A DNA stretch of 48,060 nucleotides from Bacilli bacterium (GTDB lineage Bacteria > Bacillota_I > Bacilli_A > RFN20 > CAG-288): NCBI GenBank assembly GCA_022652945.1, contig JALCRV010000015.1, positions 1-48,060 on the forward strand, in the 5' to 3' direction. Below are positions 47,212 to 48,060 of this stretch, in pieces. The notes under the pieces were generated by a model. It had not been told where the DNA came from, ran no database searches, and saw nothing but the letters and a program-made list of their open reading frames with translations. Made by a program: the position numbers and the translations under genes. Positions within the stretch are counted from its first letter, which is position 1; the number at the start of each line of letters is the position of its first letter.

Positions 47212-48060
47212 TCATTGGATAAAAGTTATCGATAACGGAGGCAGCTTGAGGTTGGCTCCGGATAACTCAGCGTACGTGCCATCCGTCGAAAGGCAGTTGA
47301 CGATCTGCCCTTGGCAAACAGCTTCTTCTAGACTAGTCGTCGCCTCCTGGCTGCTGTAATTGATTAAGCAGGACAGGGAGACGGAATTATAAGTCTTTTC
47401 GATATTCAGGATTTTCTTCTCCGTGAGGTCAGTTTTGATTGTCCCTTCCCCGCGAAGAATTTCCGGATGGTAATCTTTGATCTTCATCAGCTGGCGACAG
47501 AAGTTGAATAAGGAAGACGAATCGATCAGTTGCTTATCAAGAGTCGGGAAGTATTTCTCCGAAGCGGCGTTCAACCCACCTTCCAGCTCAGCAGTCGTAT
47601 AGCTGTCTCCCCAGCGGAAGGGCGAACGGCAGTACATATCGTCATCGCCTTTCTTAACTCCCATCAAACCCATCTCATCGCCGTAATACATGAAGTAATT
47701 GCCTTTGAAGAGATTTTGGAAGCCGAGGTGGAACTTCAGTTGTGCTAGCCGCGCTGTATCGGCGAACATAAACTGATTAGCTATTCGTCCGATATCGTGG
47801 TTAGAATTGAAGTAAGCATCTAGATGCCCAAGAGCATTCGCTGATTCAAACCCGGACATCTTATAGAAATTCTTCAGATCGGTCGAACTCAAGCCGGAAT
47901 CGTAACGCAGATGGTTCAAATAAGGTCCGTAGCTAGAAGCAATCGACATCTCCGAAGTATTGAAATTGAAGTAGGAATCGATCGAAGTATTAGTCATATA
48001 GGAGAGAGAGCCAGCTAACGACCAAGGGCCTTCAGCCACGATGTAGGCTTGGGGATTCAA
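47212..48060 (-). CDS. alpha-amylase family (GH13) protein, C-terminal part
   Basis: The gene runs off the right edge, so the N-terminus and signal are not seen. The visible 282 residues contain the catalytic acid in AYIVAEGPW, the third GH13 region as [10 protein letters not shown] (substrate-binding His-Asp), [14 protein letters not shown] and RSPFRWGD, then a beta-rich C-terminal domain. It cleaves alpha-glucans such as starch or maltodextrin. In front of the ABC ATPase it is consistent with glucan breakdown and import. Family subtype (amylase, neopullulanase, glucosidase) cannot be fixed from this part. Confidence 0.88.
   Translation of the reverse strand: MNPQAYIVAEGPWSLAGSLSYMTNTSIDSYFNFNTSEMSIASSYGPYLNHLRYDSGLSSTDLKNFYKMSGFESANALGHLDAYFNSNHDIGRIANQFMFADTARLAQLKFHLGFQNLFKGNYFMYYGDEMGLMGVKKGDDDMYCRSPFRWGDSYTTAELEGGLNAASEKYFPTLDKQLIDSSSLFNFCRQLMKIKDYHPEILRGEGTIKTDLTEKKILNIEKTYNSVSLSCLINYSSQEATTSLEEAVCQGQIVNCLSTDGTYAELSGANLKLPPLSITFIQ

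Noticed and set aside
1-48060. Mycoplasma-type code with UGA as Trp
   Set aside because: Several genes end in TGA at their natural family ends, and tryptophans are encoded by TGG.
1-48060. CRISPR arrays, insertion sequences or prophage
   Set aside because: No regularly spaced repeats, transposases, integrases or phage genes are seen; the only notable repeats are inside rnfD and the LRR gene.

Overview
The window looks like a chromosomal segment of a low-to-moderate GC Gram-positive bacterium (Bacillota), probably an anaerobic, host-associated member of the Bacilli/Erysipelotrichia/Mollicutes side of the phylum. The reasons are strong AGGAGG-type ribosome binding sites, the gmk-priA-rsmB-rlmN-prpC-prkC-rpe-(thiN)//rpmB gene order known from Bacillus, a long-form HPF, an RNF complex instead of respiratory chains, and BspA-like surface lipoproteins. 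UGA is used as a stop (for example in rnfB, rpe and the Gx protein), so the standard bacterial code applies. The lineage call is inference; no rRNA is present.

Layout. 0-1 kb: a possible gene start running off the left edge, tRNA-Ser(GGA) and a pyroglutamyl-peptidase. 1-5.8 kb, minus strand: two unknown proteins, a HAD phosphatase, an ApbE-like flavin transferase lipoprotein and long HPF. 5.8-9.4 kb: metK-speA-speB (SAM and putrescine synthesis). 9.5-18 kb: a ten-gene RNF unit, rnfC-D-G-E-A-(Cys-rich membrane protein)-B-(NusG_II)-(Gx)-(TSCPD). 18-26.9 kb: zinc-dependent phospholipase C family protein, PduL, LicA-like kinase, two MATE exporters, transaldolase, gpmI and a membrane protein. 26.9-33.2 kb, plus strand: ispD, an S1 protein, pgi, a glycosyltransferase, an EAL protein and rpmB. 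33.2-33.5 kb: an unassigned structured RNA on the minus strand. 33.6-43 kb, minus strand: the conserved translation/kinase block. 43-48 kb: BspA-like lipoprotein, sugar ABC ATPase and the end of an alpha-amylase.

How it works together. The RNF unit, ApbE, PduL, and the glycolytic and pentose-phosphate enzymes (pgi, gpmI, transaldolase, rpe) fit a sugar-fermenting anaerobe that makes acetate through acetyl phosphate and couples redox balance to an ion gradient. The amylase/ABC module would supply glucans.

The most unusual region is the RNF operon. RnfD carries about 600 extra residues that form four FMN-binding-like repeats with a drifting flavinylation motif. RnfB is cut down to its membrane anchor and one Fe-S motif. 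An extra Cys-rich membrane protein lies between rnfA and rnfB. Second in interest are three proteins in the conserved block that keep their locus but have lost key parts: RsmB without its catalytic cysteines, a ThiN-like protein without its metal/substrate motif, and PrkC without its membrane and PASTA segments.
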